A stretch of DNA of 64,000 nt. It comes from an uncultured Oscillospiraceae bacterium. GTDB lineage: Bacteria > Bacillota > Clostridia > Oscillospirales > Oscillospiraceae. The first letter of the stretch is position 1. Each line of letters opens with the position of its first letter. The notes below the pieces were generated by a model. The model was not told where the DNA came from. It did not search any database and saw only the letters and a list, made by a program, of their open reading frames with translations. The translations under genes and the position numbers were made by a program. Location of the stretch: the NCBI GenBank assembly GCA_910587505.1, contig CAJULD010000012.1, positions 1 to 64,000 on the forward strand, in the 5' to 3' direction. Of this stretch, positions 1 through 7,517 are shown piece by piece.

Positions 1-58
1 TACTAAACAGATGCACTTAAAATTATCTGCAAATCTTATTATACGAGGAGGTGAAGGA

Positions 59-436
59 ATGAACATCGGGGAAGCAATCAACTGGTACGAACAGAAGCTC
101 AAGGTAAATGAGACGTTCGGACTCCTCGGCCCGCAAAATGATGCCGCAAAGCTGGCCCTCGCCGCCCTCCGGCACATGAGAGAGAGTGCTGCCGGGGCGA
201 CGCCCGGAACACCAGGGAGAAAAAGGTGCCAGTTTCCGAACGGAATAGTAATCCGACCGGATGGCGTAAACAGGCTCGATCCGTGTACCTACAAGCCCAA
301 GGAGATCCACACGAATGTGACCGTAACCGTGAGCCAGTGTGAGCGGTGCGGACACGTTGACCTCTCGTGGGAGAGGCAGGAAGACACCGAAGACATCATC
401 TTCGAGGAAGTCGGGCCTGAACCGGAGGATGACTAA
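59..436 (+). CDS. hypothetical protein, possible zinc-binding C-terminus
   Basis: A 125-residue protein of unknown function. The ATG at 59 is chosen over an in-frame ATG at 11 because a strong GAGGAGGTG ribosome site sits at 45-53. The N-terminal half (MNIGEAINWYEQKL) looks helical. The C-terminal half carries CQF, a lone Cys and a CERCGH pair that could bind a metal, then an acidic tail. It is the first gene of a run of same-strand phage-like genes, two bases upstream of the next start. The window begins inside the element, so the promoter may lie upstream. Confidence 0.6.
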   Translation: MNIGEAINWYEQKLKVNETFGLLGPQNDAAKLALAALRHMRESAAGATPGTPGRKRCQFPNGIVIRPDGVNRLDPCTYKPKEIHTNVTVTVSQCERCGHVDLSWERQEDTEDIIFEEVGPEPEDD

Positions 437-437
437 T

Positions 438-626
438 ATGGGTGAAATGCAGGAGAAAACCTGGTGGAGCCGAAAACGGAGTTCGCCATGGGAAATATGC
501 AACCACTGTATGCTCCCGAGATGCCCGTACTGTCTTCCCATGAACTGCCCCACATGGAGAGGGTTCGGAAAAGTAAAGACCGGCCAGGAAGGCCGAGAAG
601 ATAAGGAGGTCAATCATGAACGATAA
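438..626 (+). CDS. Cys-rich mini-protein
   Basis: A 62-residue basic protein with a dense cysteine block (CNHCMLPRCPYCLPMNCP), probably a small zinc-binding fold. The start at 438 follows the previous stop by one base, and the 3' end overlaps the next gene by 11 bases, which supports translational coupling. It is one of several unrelated Cys-rich mini-proteins in this element. No function can be assigned. Confidence 0.5.
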   Translation: MGEMQEKTWWSRKRSSPWEICNHCMLPRCPYCLPMNCPTWRGFGKVKTGQEGREDKEVNHER

Positions 627-2226
627 CAAACTGTGTGCTGGATGCACGACCGACGAGAGGGATGGCGACGGCTACGAGGCCCTGCTGGCCGGCATCCGCC
701 GGAACTTCAGCAAGGCGGTGAAGGACGAGAGTACGCCCTTGTTCACCACGGAGGCACCGGATCTGTATGCCGTGTTCCTGGAGAGCATCCCGGCCGACGC
801 CCGGCAACACTACAACTGCAATGCCTGCCGGCACTTCGTCAACCGGTTCGGCTCCCTGGTCGCCATCAACCCGGAGACCGGGAAGCAGACCGCCGTGATG
901 TGGGGCGGCCAGATGCCGGAGTTCTTCCGTCGGGCGGTGAAAGCTGTGAAGGTAAAGGTTGAGGCCGCCCGCATCACTGGCGTGTTCATGACCAGCGAGA
1001 AGGCTCTGGGGTACGCCAAGACCGGCGTTTGGACGCACATGGCCGTGGATATGCCGCAGAAGCTGATTTACCGGGGCAAGGTGGACACCGCCGGCCAGAA
1101 GGCGGCGCAGAAGAACGAAGACCGCAGCCTGCTCCTGTCCTGCATCAAGAAGTACAAGGTTCAGGACGTGGAGAGCGCCGTGAACCTGCTCCGTTCCGGC
1201 TCCCTGTATCAGGGTGAGAAGATCCTGCCGATGGCTGAGTGGTTCCTGGAGACCATGAGGGCCGCCGGCGGGAGGAAGATCAACACCAACATCCTGTGGT
1301 ACAGGGCGGCGACGGCTCCGGCCGGGTTCTGCCATATCCCCGCCAGCATGGTCGGCACCCTGCTGGATGACATCGCCGCCGGGTACGGGAGCGACGAGGT
1401 CAAGCGGCGGTTCGACGAGAAGATGCACCCGCTGAAGTACCAGAGGCCCAAGGCCGATCCGTCCGAGGGCAATGTCCGGCGGGCTGAGGAGATCGTGGAG
1501 AAGATGGGCCTGGAGCCTTCCCTGGAGCGGCGCTTCGCCCGGCTGGACGAGGTCAAGGCCATCTGGAAGCCTGCTGCGGAGAAGAAACAGGCAGCAACCG
1601 GCGGCGTATTCGCCGGAGTCCCCATCAAGGGCAAGAAGAATGACCGGGTGAACGGCGTCGAGGCACCGGAGGTCGCCATCACCTTCGATAAGTTCCGGCG
1701 CACCGTCCTTCCCGGTGCCCAGAAGATTGAACTTCTGGTCGGATATAAGACCGAAAACTACGCCGCCATCGTGACCGCAGTCCATGAGGATGCGCCGCCC
1801 ATCATCCGCTGGGACTTCGAGGATGAGCGGAACCCGTTCTCCTGGTATCTGTACAACGGCGGCTCCTACCCCGGAACTTGGGGCCTGTCCAGCGGATGGA
1901 ACGACGTGACTGCGGTGGTTCTCCAGCCGAATATGTGGAGTGACCGGCCAAACGGGTACGCATCCGCCGGGGCTATGTTCGTCCTGAAGGGGGCGAGGGA
2001 TACCAGGAACCCCACGGCCTGCCTGTTCCCGAACATCCTGAAGGGAGAGCTGCACGAGGTGCGGGCTACCATCGAGGCATACTCCAACGGGAGTCGGATG
2101 CAGGGCAAAGAGGAGGCCAGCGTGTGCGGGCTGCTCATCCAGAACTCCAGCAAATGGCTCGACGTGAAGCTGCGGGTGACCTCCGATGTAGGGGTGGCCC
2201 ACTACAAGATCGACCGGTGGGACTAA
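616..2226 (+). CDS. large phage-type protein of unknown function
   Basis: A 536-residue protein preceded by AAGGAGG. The N-terminal third has a YNCNACRHFV motif that resembles a metal site. The middle contains a run rich in GFCHIPASMVG, and the C-terminal part is rich in Trp, Tyr and Gly (WYLYNGGSYPGTWGL) and ends KIDRWD. No signal peptide, membrane segment or nucleotide-binding motif is visible. It is the largest gene in the first transcription unit and lies 10 bases upstream of a ThyX-like gene, so a role in nucleotide or RNA metabolism is possible but unproven. I do not recognise the family by name. Confidence 0.6.
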   Translation: MNDNKLCAGCTTDERDGDGYEALLAGIRRNFSKAVKDESTPLFTTEAPDLYAVFLESIPADARQHYNCNACRHFVNRFGSLVAINPETGKQTAVMWGGQMPEFFRRAVKAVKVKVEAARITGVFMTSEKALGYAKTGVWTHMAVDMPQKLIYRGKVDTAGQKAAQKNEDRSLLLSCIKKYKVQDVESAVNLLRSGSLYQGEKILPMAEWFLETMRAAGGRKINTNILWYRAATAPAGFCHIPASMVGTLLDDIAAGYGSDEVKRRFDEKMHPLKYQRPKADPSEGNVRRAEEIVEKMGLEPSLERRFARLDEVKAIWKPAAEKKQAATGGVFAGVPIKGKKNDRVNGVEAPEVAITFDKFRRTVLPGAQKIELLVGYKTENYAAIVTAVHEDAPPIIRWDFEDERNPFSWYLYNGGSYPGTWGLSSGWNDVTAVVLQPNMWSDRPNGYASAGAMFVLKGARDTRNPTACLFPNILKGELHEVRATIEAYSNGSRMQGKEEASVCGLLIQNSSKWLDVKLRVTSDVGVAHYKIDRWD

Positions 2227-2236
2227 GGAGGAAAAA

Positions 2237-2839
2237 ATGAAGACAGAAATTCTGAAGGTGAAAGGCGACTGGGCTGAGGTGGTTGATGACTGCCGGGCCA
2301 CGGTCGGGAAGGAGGAACTCGGCCACGAACCGAGCGAGAGGTTCAAGAGAGGCATCCTCCTGGCGGAACATAGCCCGATCCGGGATATTTCCATCAAGTG
2401 GAGGTGGCCCGGTATGCCGCATTGGGTGACCGTACACTGGGTGAGACATAAATGGGAGAAGTTCGTCAGGACGCAGAGGAGCGACCGGACGGGCGTACCC
2501 AGGGACAAGCTGCCGCAGGACGAACCGCAGACCTTCACCGGGGAGGCAAATGCCCAGCACCTCATCGACACGATGCGGAAGCGCCTGTGCTTCCAGGCGG
2601 CCGGCGAGACCAGAGAGTACGCCGAGGATCTGAAGGCCACCATCCACCGGGTGGAGCCAGAGATCTCGGATGTCCTGGTTCCGAACTGCATCTACCGGTG
2701 CGGATGCCCAGAGATGAACGGGTGCGGGCTGTTTGCCCGGATGCTCAAAGCTGACCCTGACATCGGGAGCCACGACATCCAGAGGCGGTACGACGCATAC
2801 AACAGGCTGTTCTGGGCCGAAAGGGGGCAAGGGAAATGA
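2237..2839 (+). CDS. ThyX-like flavin-dependent thymidylate synthase family protein
   Basis: A 200-residue protein with the features of phage ThyX relatives: HSPIRDISIKWRW near residue 38, VRHKWEKFVRTQRSDR near residues 68-83 (the counterpart of the RHR-X7-S motif), RDKLPQD near residue 90, then KRLCFQA and a C-terminal CxYRCGCPE cluster. ThyX converts dUMP to dTMP using FAD, NADPH and methylene-THF. The third motif residue is Lys rather than Arg and the Ser spacing differs from the textbook motif, so activity is not certain; it may be a divergent relative. It overlaps the following HAD gene by four bases (ATGA), suggesting one nucleotide-metabolism cassette. Confidence 0.68.
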   Translation: MKTEILKVKGDWAEVVDDCRATVGKEELGHEPSERFKRGILLAEHSPIRDISIKWRWPGMPHWVTVHWVRHKWEKFVRTQRSDRTGVPRDKLPQDEPQTFTGEANAQHLIDTMRKRLCFQAAGETREYAEDLKATIHRVEPEISDVLVPNCIYRCGCPEMNGCGLFARMLKADPDIGSHDIQRRYDAYNRLFWAERGQGK

Positions 2840-3474
2840 AGGACTACAAGCCGACGGTGGTCTTTGACTTCGATGGGGTCATCCACTCCTACCGGAGCGG
2901 ATGGAAGGGGCCGGGGGTAACCCCCGACCCCGTTGTCCCCGGCATCGCTGAGGTCATCGAGGAACTTCGGGAAGGCGGATACCTGGTAGTCGTAGTATCG
3001 ACACGGTGCGCCGACCCGGAAGGGAGGGCCGCCGTGGAAAGCTATCTCACCGTAAACGGCATCATTGTGGATGGTGTTATGGCTGAGAAACCGCCGGCGT
3101 TGTGCTATGTGGATGACAGGGCGATCTTGTTCACCGGAAATACCGAGGGTCTGGCAAACAGAATTAAGGAGTTCAGAACTTGGGTCGAAGACCCGTTCTA
3201 CTATCCGTTGCCGGAGGATATTGCCGGAGAAAATAAAAGCAACCAAGAACCGGTGGAAAAATTACGTCCCTGCAAGGGCACCTACTGGTACAGAAGTGAG
3301 CGACACGATGTCGTGGGCCGGTTCCACGGCTGGGGGTCTGACTATGAGGATTTCTGTGAAGAAGGCCCCGGAAACTTCAGTGTTGGGATTATCGAGTGCG
3401 ATGATGGTACGGTAGCTATGTGCCGGGCCGATACAATCGTGTTCCTCGACAGAGAAAACGGAGAAAGGAGATAA
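2836..3474 (+). CDS. HAD-superfamily phosphatase-like protein with extra C-terminal domain
   Basis: A 212-residue protein. The first ~120 residues form a compact HAD fold: the catalytic DxD in VVFDFDGVIHS (residues 9-19), the motif II threonine in VVVVSTR, and the acidic motif VDDRAI near residue 95. HAD enzymes hydrolyse phosphate esters through an aspartyl-phosphate; in phages the small ones are often nucleotidases or polynucleotide phosphatases. The last ~80 residues (GTYWYRSERHDVVGRFHGWG onward) look like a separate beta-rich domain of unknown role. Start and stop overlap the ThyX-like gene, consistent with co-translation. Confidence 0.72.
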   Translation: MKDYKPTVVFDFDGVIHSYRSGWKGPGVTPDPVVPGIAEVIEELREGGYLVVVVSTRCADPEGRAAVESYLTVNGIIVDGVMAEKPPALCYVDDRAILFTGNTEGLANRIKEFRTWVEDPFYYPLPEDIAGENKSNQEPVEKLRPCKGTYWYRSERHDVVGRFHGWGSDYEDFCEEGPGNFSVGIIECDDGTVAMCRADTIVFLDRENGERR

Positions 3475-3644
3475 CACCAATCCTGGTAGACCAGGTTGCC
3501 GGAGGATTGATAAGTCCGGCGTAAAATTGCCTGTTACAGCGTGAAATCAGCCGGGGAACCGGATTAAAATGCCAGCTATGTGCGGCAGAGAGTAGCTTGG
3601 GAGGATCAGGCCGTTGACCACAGCCGGTTTGGTTAGTGGTCGGT
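3475..3644 (+). ncRNA. candidate structured 5' leader RNA before the PP-loop gene
   Basis: This 170-base gap has no ORF but many perfect stems: CCTGG/CCAGG (3482-3486 with 3491-3495, 4-base loop), GCCGGA/TCCGGC (3498-3503 with 3515-3520), CCGG/CCGG around GGAA (3551-3562), AGCTA/TAGCT (3574-3578 with 3593-3597) and GACCAC/GTGGTC (3616-3621 with 3636-3641). The last stem covers the only two GTG starts available to the next gene, and no good ribosome site is visible there. It could be a cis-regulatory RNA acting on translation. It matches no riboswitch consensus that I can recall. Confidence 0.45.
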
Positions 3645-4388
3645 GTGAAAAGAATTGCAAGCGTGAGCTTCGGTAAGGACAGCCTTGCCATGCTCCTGCG
3701 GCTCCTCGAAGAAGGGTGGCCGCTGGACGAGGTGGTCTTCTACGATACAGGTATGGAGTTCCAGGCCATCTATGACATCCGGGACAGGGTCAGTTCGATC
3801 TTGGAGGAACGGGGGATCCGGTACACGGAACTCCAGCCCGACTATGATTTTGAGTGGAAGATGTTTGATAAGCCAGTGAACGGCAGGAATGGCTTCCGCT
3901 ACGGCTACTCCTGGTGCGGAGGCCGGTGCCGCTGGGGAACGACGGACAAGCTCACTGTGATTGAGCGGTACGCCAGAGGGAACATCGAGTATGTGGGTAT
4001 CGCCGCAGACGAGGTGTCCCGCCTGGAGAAAGAGCGGAACGGCACCAAGGTGTTCCCTCTCTCGGAGTGGAGGATGACAGAGGCCGATTGCCTCTCCTAT
4101 TGCTACGAGAGGGGGTTCACCTGGGAGGAAGATGCTGGCGCCGGGAAGGTCAGGCTCTATGATGTCCTCGACCGGGTGTCCTGCTGGTGCTGTGCCAACA
4201 AGAACCTGAAGGAGCTTCGGAATATGAAGAGGATGCTGCCTGAATACTGGCAGCGCCTTGAAGACTTGCAGAGGAGAACGGCCAGACCCATGAAGGGGGC
4301 CGGGAAGAGCGTTTTTGAACTGGGAGAACGATTTGAACAGGAGGAGAAACGAGATGGAGGATCTGATACGCCGAAAGGATGTGCTTAA
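3645..4388 (+). CDS. PP-loop ATPase / PAPS reductase-like protein
   Basis: A 247-residue protein with the adenine-nucleotide alpha-hydrolase PP-loop SFGKDS at residues 7-12, YDTGMEF near residue 45, YSWCGGRCRWGTTDK near 90-104, and CWCCANKNLKELR near residue 187, which may hold an Fe-S or zinc site. Phage members of the PAPS reductase/DndC group are common; the substrate is unknown and need not be PAPS. GTG 3645 gives the usual KRIASVSFGKDS N-terminus; GTG 3636 is an alternative. The start region is buried in a hairpin of the upstream leader. The 3' end overlaps the next gene by 35 bases. Confidence 0.75.
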   Translation: MKRIASVSFGKDSLAMLLRLLEEGWPLDEVVFYDTGMEFQAIYDIRDRVSSILEERGIRYTELQPDYDFEWKMFDKPVNGRNGFRYGYSWCGGRCRWGTTDKLTVIERYARGNIEYVGIAADEVSRLEKERNGTKVFPLSEWRMTEADCLSYCYERGFTWEEDAGAGKVRLYDVLDRVSCWCCANKNLKELRNMKRMLPEYWQRLEDLQRRTARPMKGAGKSVFELGERFEQEEKRDGGSDTPKGCA

Positions 4389-4689
4389 TGCGCTTGATGT
4401 CGGATTGGCGGATGCGCCTCTGTATATCCAAGCAACAGCTATGCAATGCGTGACCGAGGCCCCCGCTGCTGCGGTGTCTGAGCGAAGGAAACATGGAACC
4501 TGGAAAAACGTATTCCGCTTTGCACCATATCAGGTGTGCAGCGCCTGCGGTTTCGAGATGCCAATGGTGGCCGGCGAGAACGTAGAGGAGATCAGGCTGT
4601 ACCGGTACTGCCCGGACTGTGGGGCCAGGATGGATGGAGGTGATGGTGATGAGCGGCCCGCCAAAGAGCATAGGTGCAGCGATGCGTGA
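4354..4689 (+). CDS. zinc-ribbon phage hypothetical protein
   Basis: A 111-residue protein of a type often seen in Clostridia phages and conjugative elements: N-terminal MEDLIRRKDVLNAL helix, then HGTWKNV, VCSACGFEM and YCPDCGARM, a two-knuckle zinc ribbon. The ATG at 4354 is preceded by GGAGGAG. No catalytic site is seen. It overlaps the PP-loop gene upstream and the HTH gene downstream, so it is part of the same operon. The function is unknown; the ribbon could bind nucleic acid or protein. Confidence 0.65.
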   Translation: MEDLIRRKDVLNALDVGLADAPLYIQATAMQCVTEAPAAAVSERRKHGTWKNVFRFAPYQVCSACGFEMPMVAGENVEEIRLYRYCPDCGARMDGGDGDERPAKEHRCSDA

Positions 4690-4918
4690 GAAACGGGAGG
4701 AGCTGGGGTGGAGCCTGTCTCAGGTCAGCTCCAAGTCTGGCCTCCACGAAAATACGATTGCTGGATATGAAAAGGATGAACACCAGCCCGGCCTGTTCAA
4801 TCTGGTAGTCCTCGCAGATACGCTCGGTGTCGGGCTGGATGAGTACATCGGGAGACAGGCGAAAGGAAGGGATAACAATGAAGGAGCTACTGCTGAGGAT
4901 CCGGCACTGGCTGATTAA
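4649..4918 (+). CDS. XRE-family HTH regulator
   Basis: An 89-residue Cro/CI-type helix-turn-helix protein: IGAAMREKREELGWSLSQVS, SKSGLHENTIAGYEKDEHQP, LVVLADTLGVGLDEY. The ATG at 4649 is preferred over 4643 or 4634 because GGAGG at 4636-4640 is then 8 bases away. It is embedded in the operon rather than divergent from a promoter, so it may be an accessory regulator rather than the immunity repressor. It is a candidate binder of the TTACC-N4-GGTAA operators found across this element. Confidence 0.8.
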   Translation: MSGPPKSIGAAMREKREELGWSLSQVSSKSGLHENTIAGYEKDEHQPGLFNLVVLADTLGVGLDEYIGRQAKGRDNNEGATAEDPALAD

Positions 4919-5288
4919 GAAGCTGGGAGGCTATACGGAGCAATATGTGCCCCAGCAGGTGCGGGTTACGCCACCGGTCACCATCCGCCCAGAAAGGCTT
5001 TTTGCACGGATGCGAGTCAGCTATGAGGAGGCCGGGGGAATACCGAGTAGGGAGCTGGTGTTGGCGGAAAGGGCAAAAGAAGATCTCACTTTCCGGTTGG
5101 CAAAAGAGTTGATCGAGAAAAAGATGGTGGTGCAAACCTGCGAACGAGATCTTTCACGGGGATGGCCGGAGAATGTGTATACGGTATCGCTCTGCGTTCT
5201 TCCTCCAAACGAATGGATGAAGACACAACTCGGAGACTTTTTCGCAAGGCGGCCGGAATGGAAAGGAGAAGAGCATGAACTTTTTTGA
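4878..5288 (+). CDS. hypothetical protein
   Basis: A 136-residue protein of unknown function, starting inside the 3' end of the HTH gene (ATG 4878 after GAAGG). It is basic at the N-terminus (MKELLLRIRHWLIKKLGGY) and has a central segment, LAERAKEDLTFRLAKELIEKK, that could form an amphipathic helix. No membrane segment or metal site is seen. It overlaps the next gene by 14 bases. Confidence 0.5.
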   Translation: MKELLLRIRHWLIKKLGGYTEQYVPQQVRVTPPVTIRPERLFARMRVSYEEAGGIPSRELVLAERAKEDLTFRLAKELIEKKMVVQTCERDLSRGWPENVYTVSLCVLPPNEWMKTQLGDFFARRPEWKGEEHELF

Positions 5289-6075
5289 GCGTGAGAATGA
5301 GAACAATTTCAGTTTCTGGTTTCCGAAGGTGAAGAACTGCGGCATCCCAGTGCCGAAGACCTTCTTCAAGAAGCTGCCGACGCACCAGAAGGAGCCGGAG
5401 TTTGCGGCCCGTCTATACCAAGCGTTCTATATGGAGAACCCACGAGAAGACATGGGCACGGTCAGGGAATGGCTCGTCAGAGACATCATCCCGGAGTTGA
5501 AGGAAATGAAGCTCACCGGCCACATCTTCGTCAAGAACGCAAGGTTCAGCAACAAGTTCCAGGCAAAGGGGAGCTGCAATCTGTACGGACTGGATGGGCT
5601 GCCTCAAGCCATTGTGAACATCAACCAAGGGGCCATGATGTGCGAGGCCGATGGGATCGACGAAATCGTCGTTCGCCAGTTCATTGAAAGCGACCAGCGC
5701 AACACGCCCTGCATCTACGAAGGGTTGCCGCTCCGCAGCGAGTTCCGGGTGTTCTATGACTTCGACAAAGGCAGGACGGTGTTCGTGGCGAACTACTGGA
5801 ACTTCGATTATGTGTTCCCGCATCTGTATGACGCAACCGACAGGATTATCTTCGAGCATGAGAAAGAACGCCTGGAAGAAGCCTTCCGGGGCAATCGGGA
5901 GAGGGTTCAGGCGGTTGTGAACACCGCAATGGAGAACGTATCTGGACTGACGGGCCAGTGGTCAGTCGACATCCTGATGGACGAACGGGGAAACCTGTGG
6001 CTCATCGACATGGCTATTGCCCAGAGGTCGGCCTACTGGGAGCAGCGGCCGGATAAGGAAGCATACCCGGAATAG
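5275..6075 (+). CDS. ATP-grasp-like protein
   Basis: A 266-residue protein. The C-terminal WSVDILMDERGNLWLIDMA (near residues 227-245) matches the acidic metal-binding end of ATP-grasp ligases, and the middle EIVVRQFIES and SEFRVFYDF fit the ATP-binding strands. ATP-grasp enzymes join a carboxylate to an amine or thiol via an acyl phosphate; the substrate here is unknown. A phage carrying one may modify a host protein or a small molecule. It ends the first long operon and is followed by a hairpin. Confidence 0.55.
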   Translation: MNFFERENENNFSFWFPKVKNCGIPVPKTFFKKLPTHQKEPEFAARLYQAFYMENPREDMGTVREWLVRDIIPELKEMKLTGHIFVKNARFSNKFQAKGSCNLYGLDGLPQAIVNINQGAMMCEADGIDEIVVRQFIESDQRNTPCIYEGLPLRSEFRVFYDFDKGRTVFVANYWNFDYVFPHLYDATDRIIFEHEKERLEEAFRGNRERVQAVVNTAMENVSGLTGQWSVDILMDERGNLWLIDMAIAQRSAYWEQRPDKEAYPE

Positions 6076-6098
6076 TAAGCCATAGGAGACAATACAGC

Positions 6099-6135
6099 GG
6101 AGCGGAGCCACCATTCCTTCATTCGGCTCCGCTCC
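6099..6135 (+). repeat. intergenic hairpin related to the element's repeats
   Basis: GGAGCGGAGCC (6099-6109) pairs perfectly with GGCTCCGCTCC (6125-6135). The following AGCGGATTTAGG resembles the CAGCGGTTTTAGG end of the larger repeats at 9610 and 25647. No U-tract follows directly, so it is a doubtful terminator. It separates the ATP-grasp gene from the next small genes. Confidence 0.5.
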
Positions 6136-6174
6136 AGCGGATTTAGGAGCCTTTTGGAACAGGAGGAGCGGAGA

Positions 6175-6363
6175 ATGGGGAAATGTAAGGCCATATACCA
6201 GTGCATGAGATGCGGGGCATACCTCAGTGTTGATGCTGATCTGGTTGATACGGGGAGAAAGGAGAAAGAAGTTTTTGTCCGACAAACCATTTTTCACGAT
6301 TGCCTATATGGAGGGGCGGAGGCGGTCTTCGTATGTTTGACCGGAACGAAGGGAGGAAATTAG
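6175..6363 (+). CDS. small hypothetical protein with CxxC
   Basis: A 62-residue protein (MGKCKAIYQCMRCGAY...). The cysteines at positions 4, 10 and 13 could bind zinc with a later Cys (HDC, VCL). The ATG at 6175 follows AGGAG at 6163-6168. It lies immediately before another Cys-rich small gene. No function can be given. Confidence 0.5.
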   Translation: MGKCKAIYQCMRCGAYLSVDADLVDTGRKEKEVFVRQTIFHDCLYGGAEAVFVCLTGTKGGN

Positions 6364-6364
6364 A

Positions 6365-6568
6365 GTGAAAGGAGAAACAACGTCGCCGCTCGACATCACA
6401 TACTGCTCCAACGGGTGCTGCCCGTTCAGAAAGTGCGAAGCCCACCCGTCGGCGTTGAAGCGGCTCCAGAAGAGTCATCCCGGATGCCTGGTGAGCGTAG
6501 CCGATTACGGAGCTACCTGCCGGGACTATATCGGGTGGCTGGTTGAAAGGGAGGAAAGAAATGCGTGA
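6365..6568 (+). CDS. Cys-rich phage mini-protein
   Basis: A 67-residue protein from a GTG start one base after the previous stop. It contains YCSNGCCPFRKCEAHP near residues 13-28 and a later C-x9-C pair, typical of small zinc-binding phage proteins. It overlaps the YopX gene by 8 bases. The function is unknown. Confidence 0.55.
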   Translation: MKGETTSPLDITYCSNGCCPFRKCEAHPSALKRLQKSHPGCLVSVADYGATCRDYIGWLVEREERNA

Positions 6569-6959
6569 GATTTTATTCCGAGGGAAACGGATAGACACGG
6601 GGGAATGGGTAGAAGGGTATTACGCCTTGAGAACTGTTCTGTTCGGAACCATCGAAGAAGAGATATACCCGGTCATCGAGCAATTTAATGGCCCGGTCTG
6701 CGAAGTGGCTCCTGGGACTGTGGGCCAGTATACAGGATTGACCGATAAGACAGGAAAGAAGATTTTTGAGGGAGATTTAGTCTGTGCTGGAAGCTACCGG
6801 ATACCTTTGCTCATTGAGTTCGTCCGTTATTCGTGGGGGTGTACCAACAAGAACCTTGGACGGTTTTATCTCCACAGGCTGGAAGATGATAGTGCGAAGT
6901 ATGAAGTTGTAGGGAATATCCATGATAGCCCGGAATTGCTGGAGGAGGGAAAATGGTGA
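6561..6959 (+). CDS. YopX family protein
   Basis: A 132-residue YopX-domain protein: it opens MREILFRGKRIDTGEWVEGYY, continues GTVGQYTGLTDKTGKKIFEGDLV and ends with a beta-rich VVGNIHDSPELL. YopX proteins are widespread in phages of Firmicutes (first named in SPbeta) and form beta-barrel multimers; their role is unknown. The ATG at 6561 is preceded by GGGAGGAAAGA. It overlaps the following GIY-YIG-like gene by 7 bases. Confidence 0.88.
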   Translation: MREILFRGKRIDTGEWVEGYYALRTVLFGTIEEEIYPVIEQFNGPVCEVAPGTVGQYTGLTDKTGKKIFEGDLVCAGSYRIPLLIEFVRYSWGCTNKNLGRFYLHRLEDDSAKYEVVGNIHDSPELLEEGKW

Positions 6960-7483
6960 AAATCGAAGGCTTCCTCCTGTACCGGATATTCTACCGGGGC
7001 GCAGGAGGGGAGGATACCATCGTCTACGTCGGCAGGACGAAGCAGCCGCTCCAAACCAGGATACGGGGCCACCTGTTTGCAAAGCCGATGCACCGCACCA
7101 TCAGCATCGAGCAGGTGACCAAGATAGAATACGCCCGGCTCCAGACCGAAGCCGATATGAACCTGTACGAGATATACTACATCTTGAAGGAGAAGCCGCC
7201 GCTGAACGTCGACGATAAGACGAGGGACGGGCTGACTGTGAGCCTGCCGGAGCTGGTCTGGACGGAGTTCCGACCTCCGCTCTGGGAGAAGTGGTTGAAG
7301 GAGCTGAAAGAGATAGAGGATGAACGGGGGAAAATGAGGCGCCGATCCCTCGACATCCCGCAGGAGGTGAGGGTGCTTCGGTCACGGTGGAAAATGGGGG
7401 AGATCACCGAAGATGAATACTGGGCGAAGAAGGATGCCCTCATGGAAGAAGAGCGGAGGATCCGCACCAAGCTGTACGGATGA
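6953..7483 (+). CDS. GIY-YIG-like nuclease
   Basis: A 176-residue protein whose first ~80 residues fit a variant GIY-YIG domain: LYRIFY, then IVYVGRTKQPLQTRIRGH (the YIG and Arg motifs, residues 23-42), and a Glu in MNLYEIYYILKEKPPLN near residues 65-81. The C-terminal ~95 residues are charged and helical, possibly DNA-binding. GIY-YIG enzymes cut DNA using one metal and a conserved Tyr, Arg and Glu. A homing or host-DNA-degradation role is possible. The gene ends at a strong shared terminator facing a minus-strand gene. Confidence 0.68.
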   Translation: MVKIEGFLLYRIFYRGAGGEDTIVYVGRTKQPLQTRIRGHLFAKPMHRTISIEQVTKIEYARLQTEADMNLYEIYYILKEKPPLNVDDKTRDGLTVSLPELVWTEFRPPLWEKWLKELKEIEDERGKMRRRSLDIPQEVRVLRSRWKMGEITEDEYWAKKDALMEEERRIRTKLYG

Positions 7484-7484
7484 A

Positions 7485-7514
7485 AAAGCGCAGGGGTTGC
7501 CGCCCCTGCGCTTT
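7485..7514. terminator. bidirectional Rho-independent terminator
   Basis: AAAGCGCAGGGG (7485-7496) and CCCCTGCGCTTT (7503-7514) form a 12-bp perfect stem with a 6-base loop, with A runs on one side and T runs on the other. It sits between the convergent genes ending at 7483 (+) and 7518 (-), and serves both. Confidence 0.92.
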
Positions 7515-7517
7515 CTG

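Noticed and set aside
610..2691. 693-residue open frame on the minus strand
   Set aside because: It lies opposite two better-supported genes with ribosome sites and has a His/Leu/Val-rich, motif-free composition typical of G+C-driven antisense frames.
3475..3644. Cobalamin riboswitch upstream of the PP-loop gene
   Set aside because: Some GCC-GG and AACCGG pieces look similar, but the conserved cobalamin core and B12 box are absent, so it is reported only as an unassigned structured leader.
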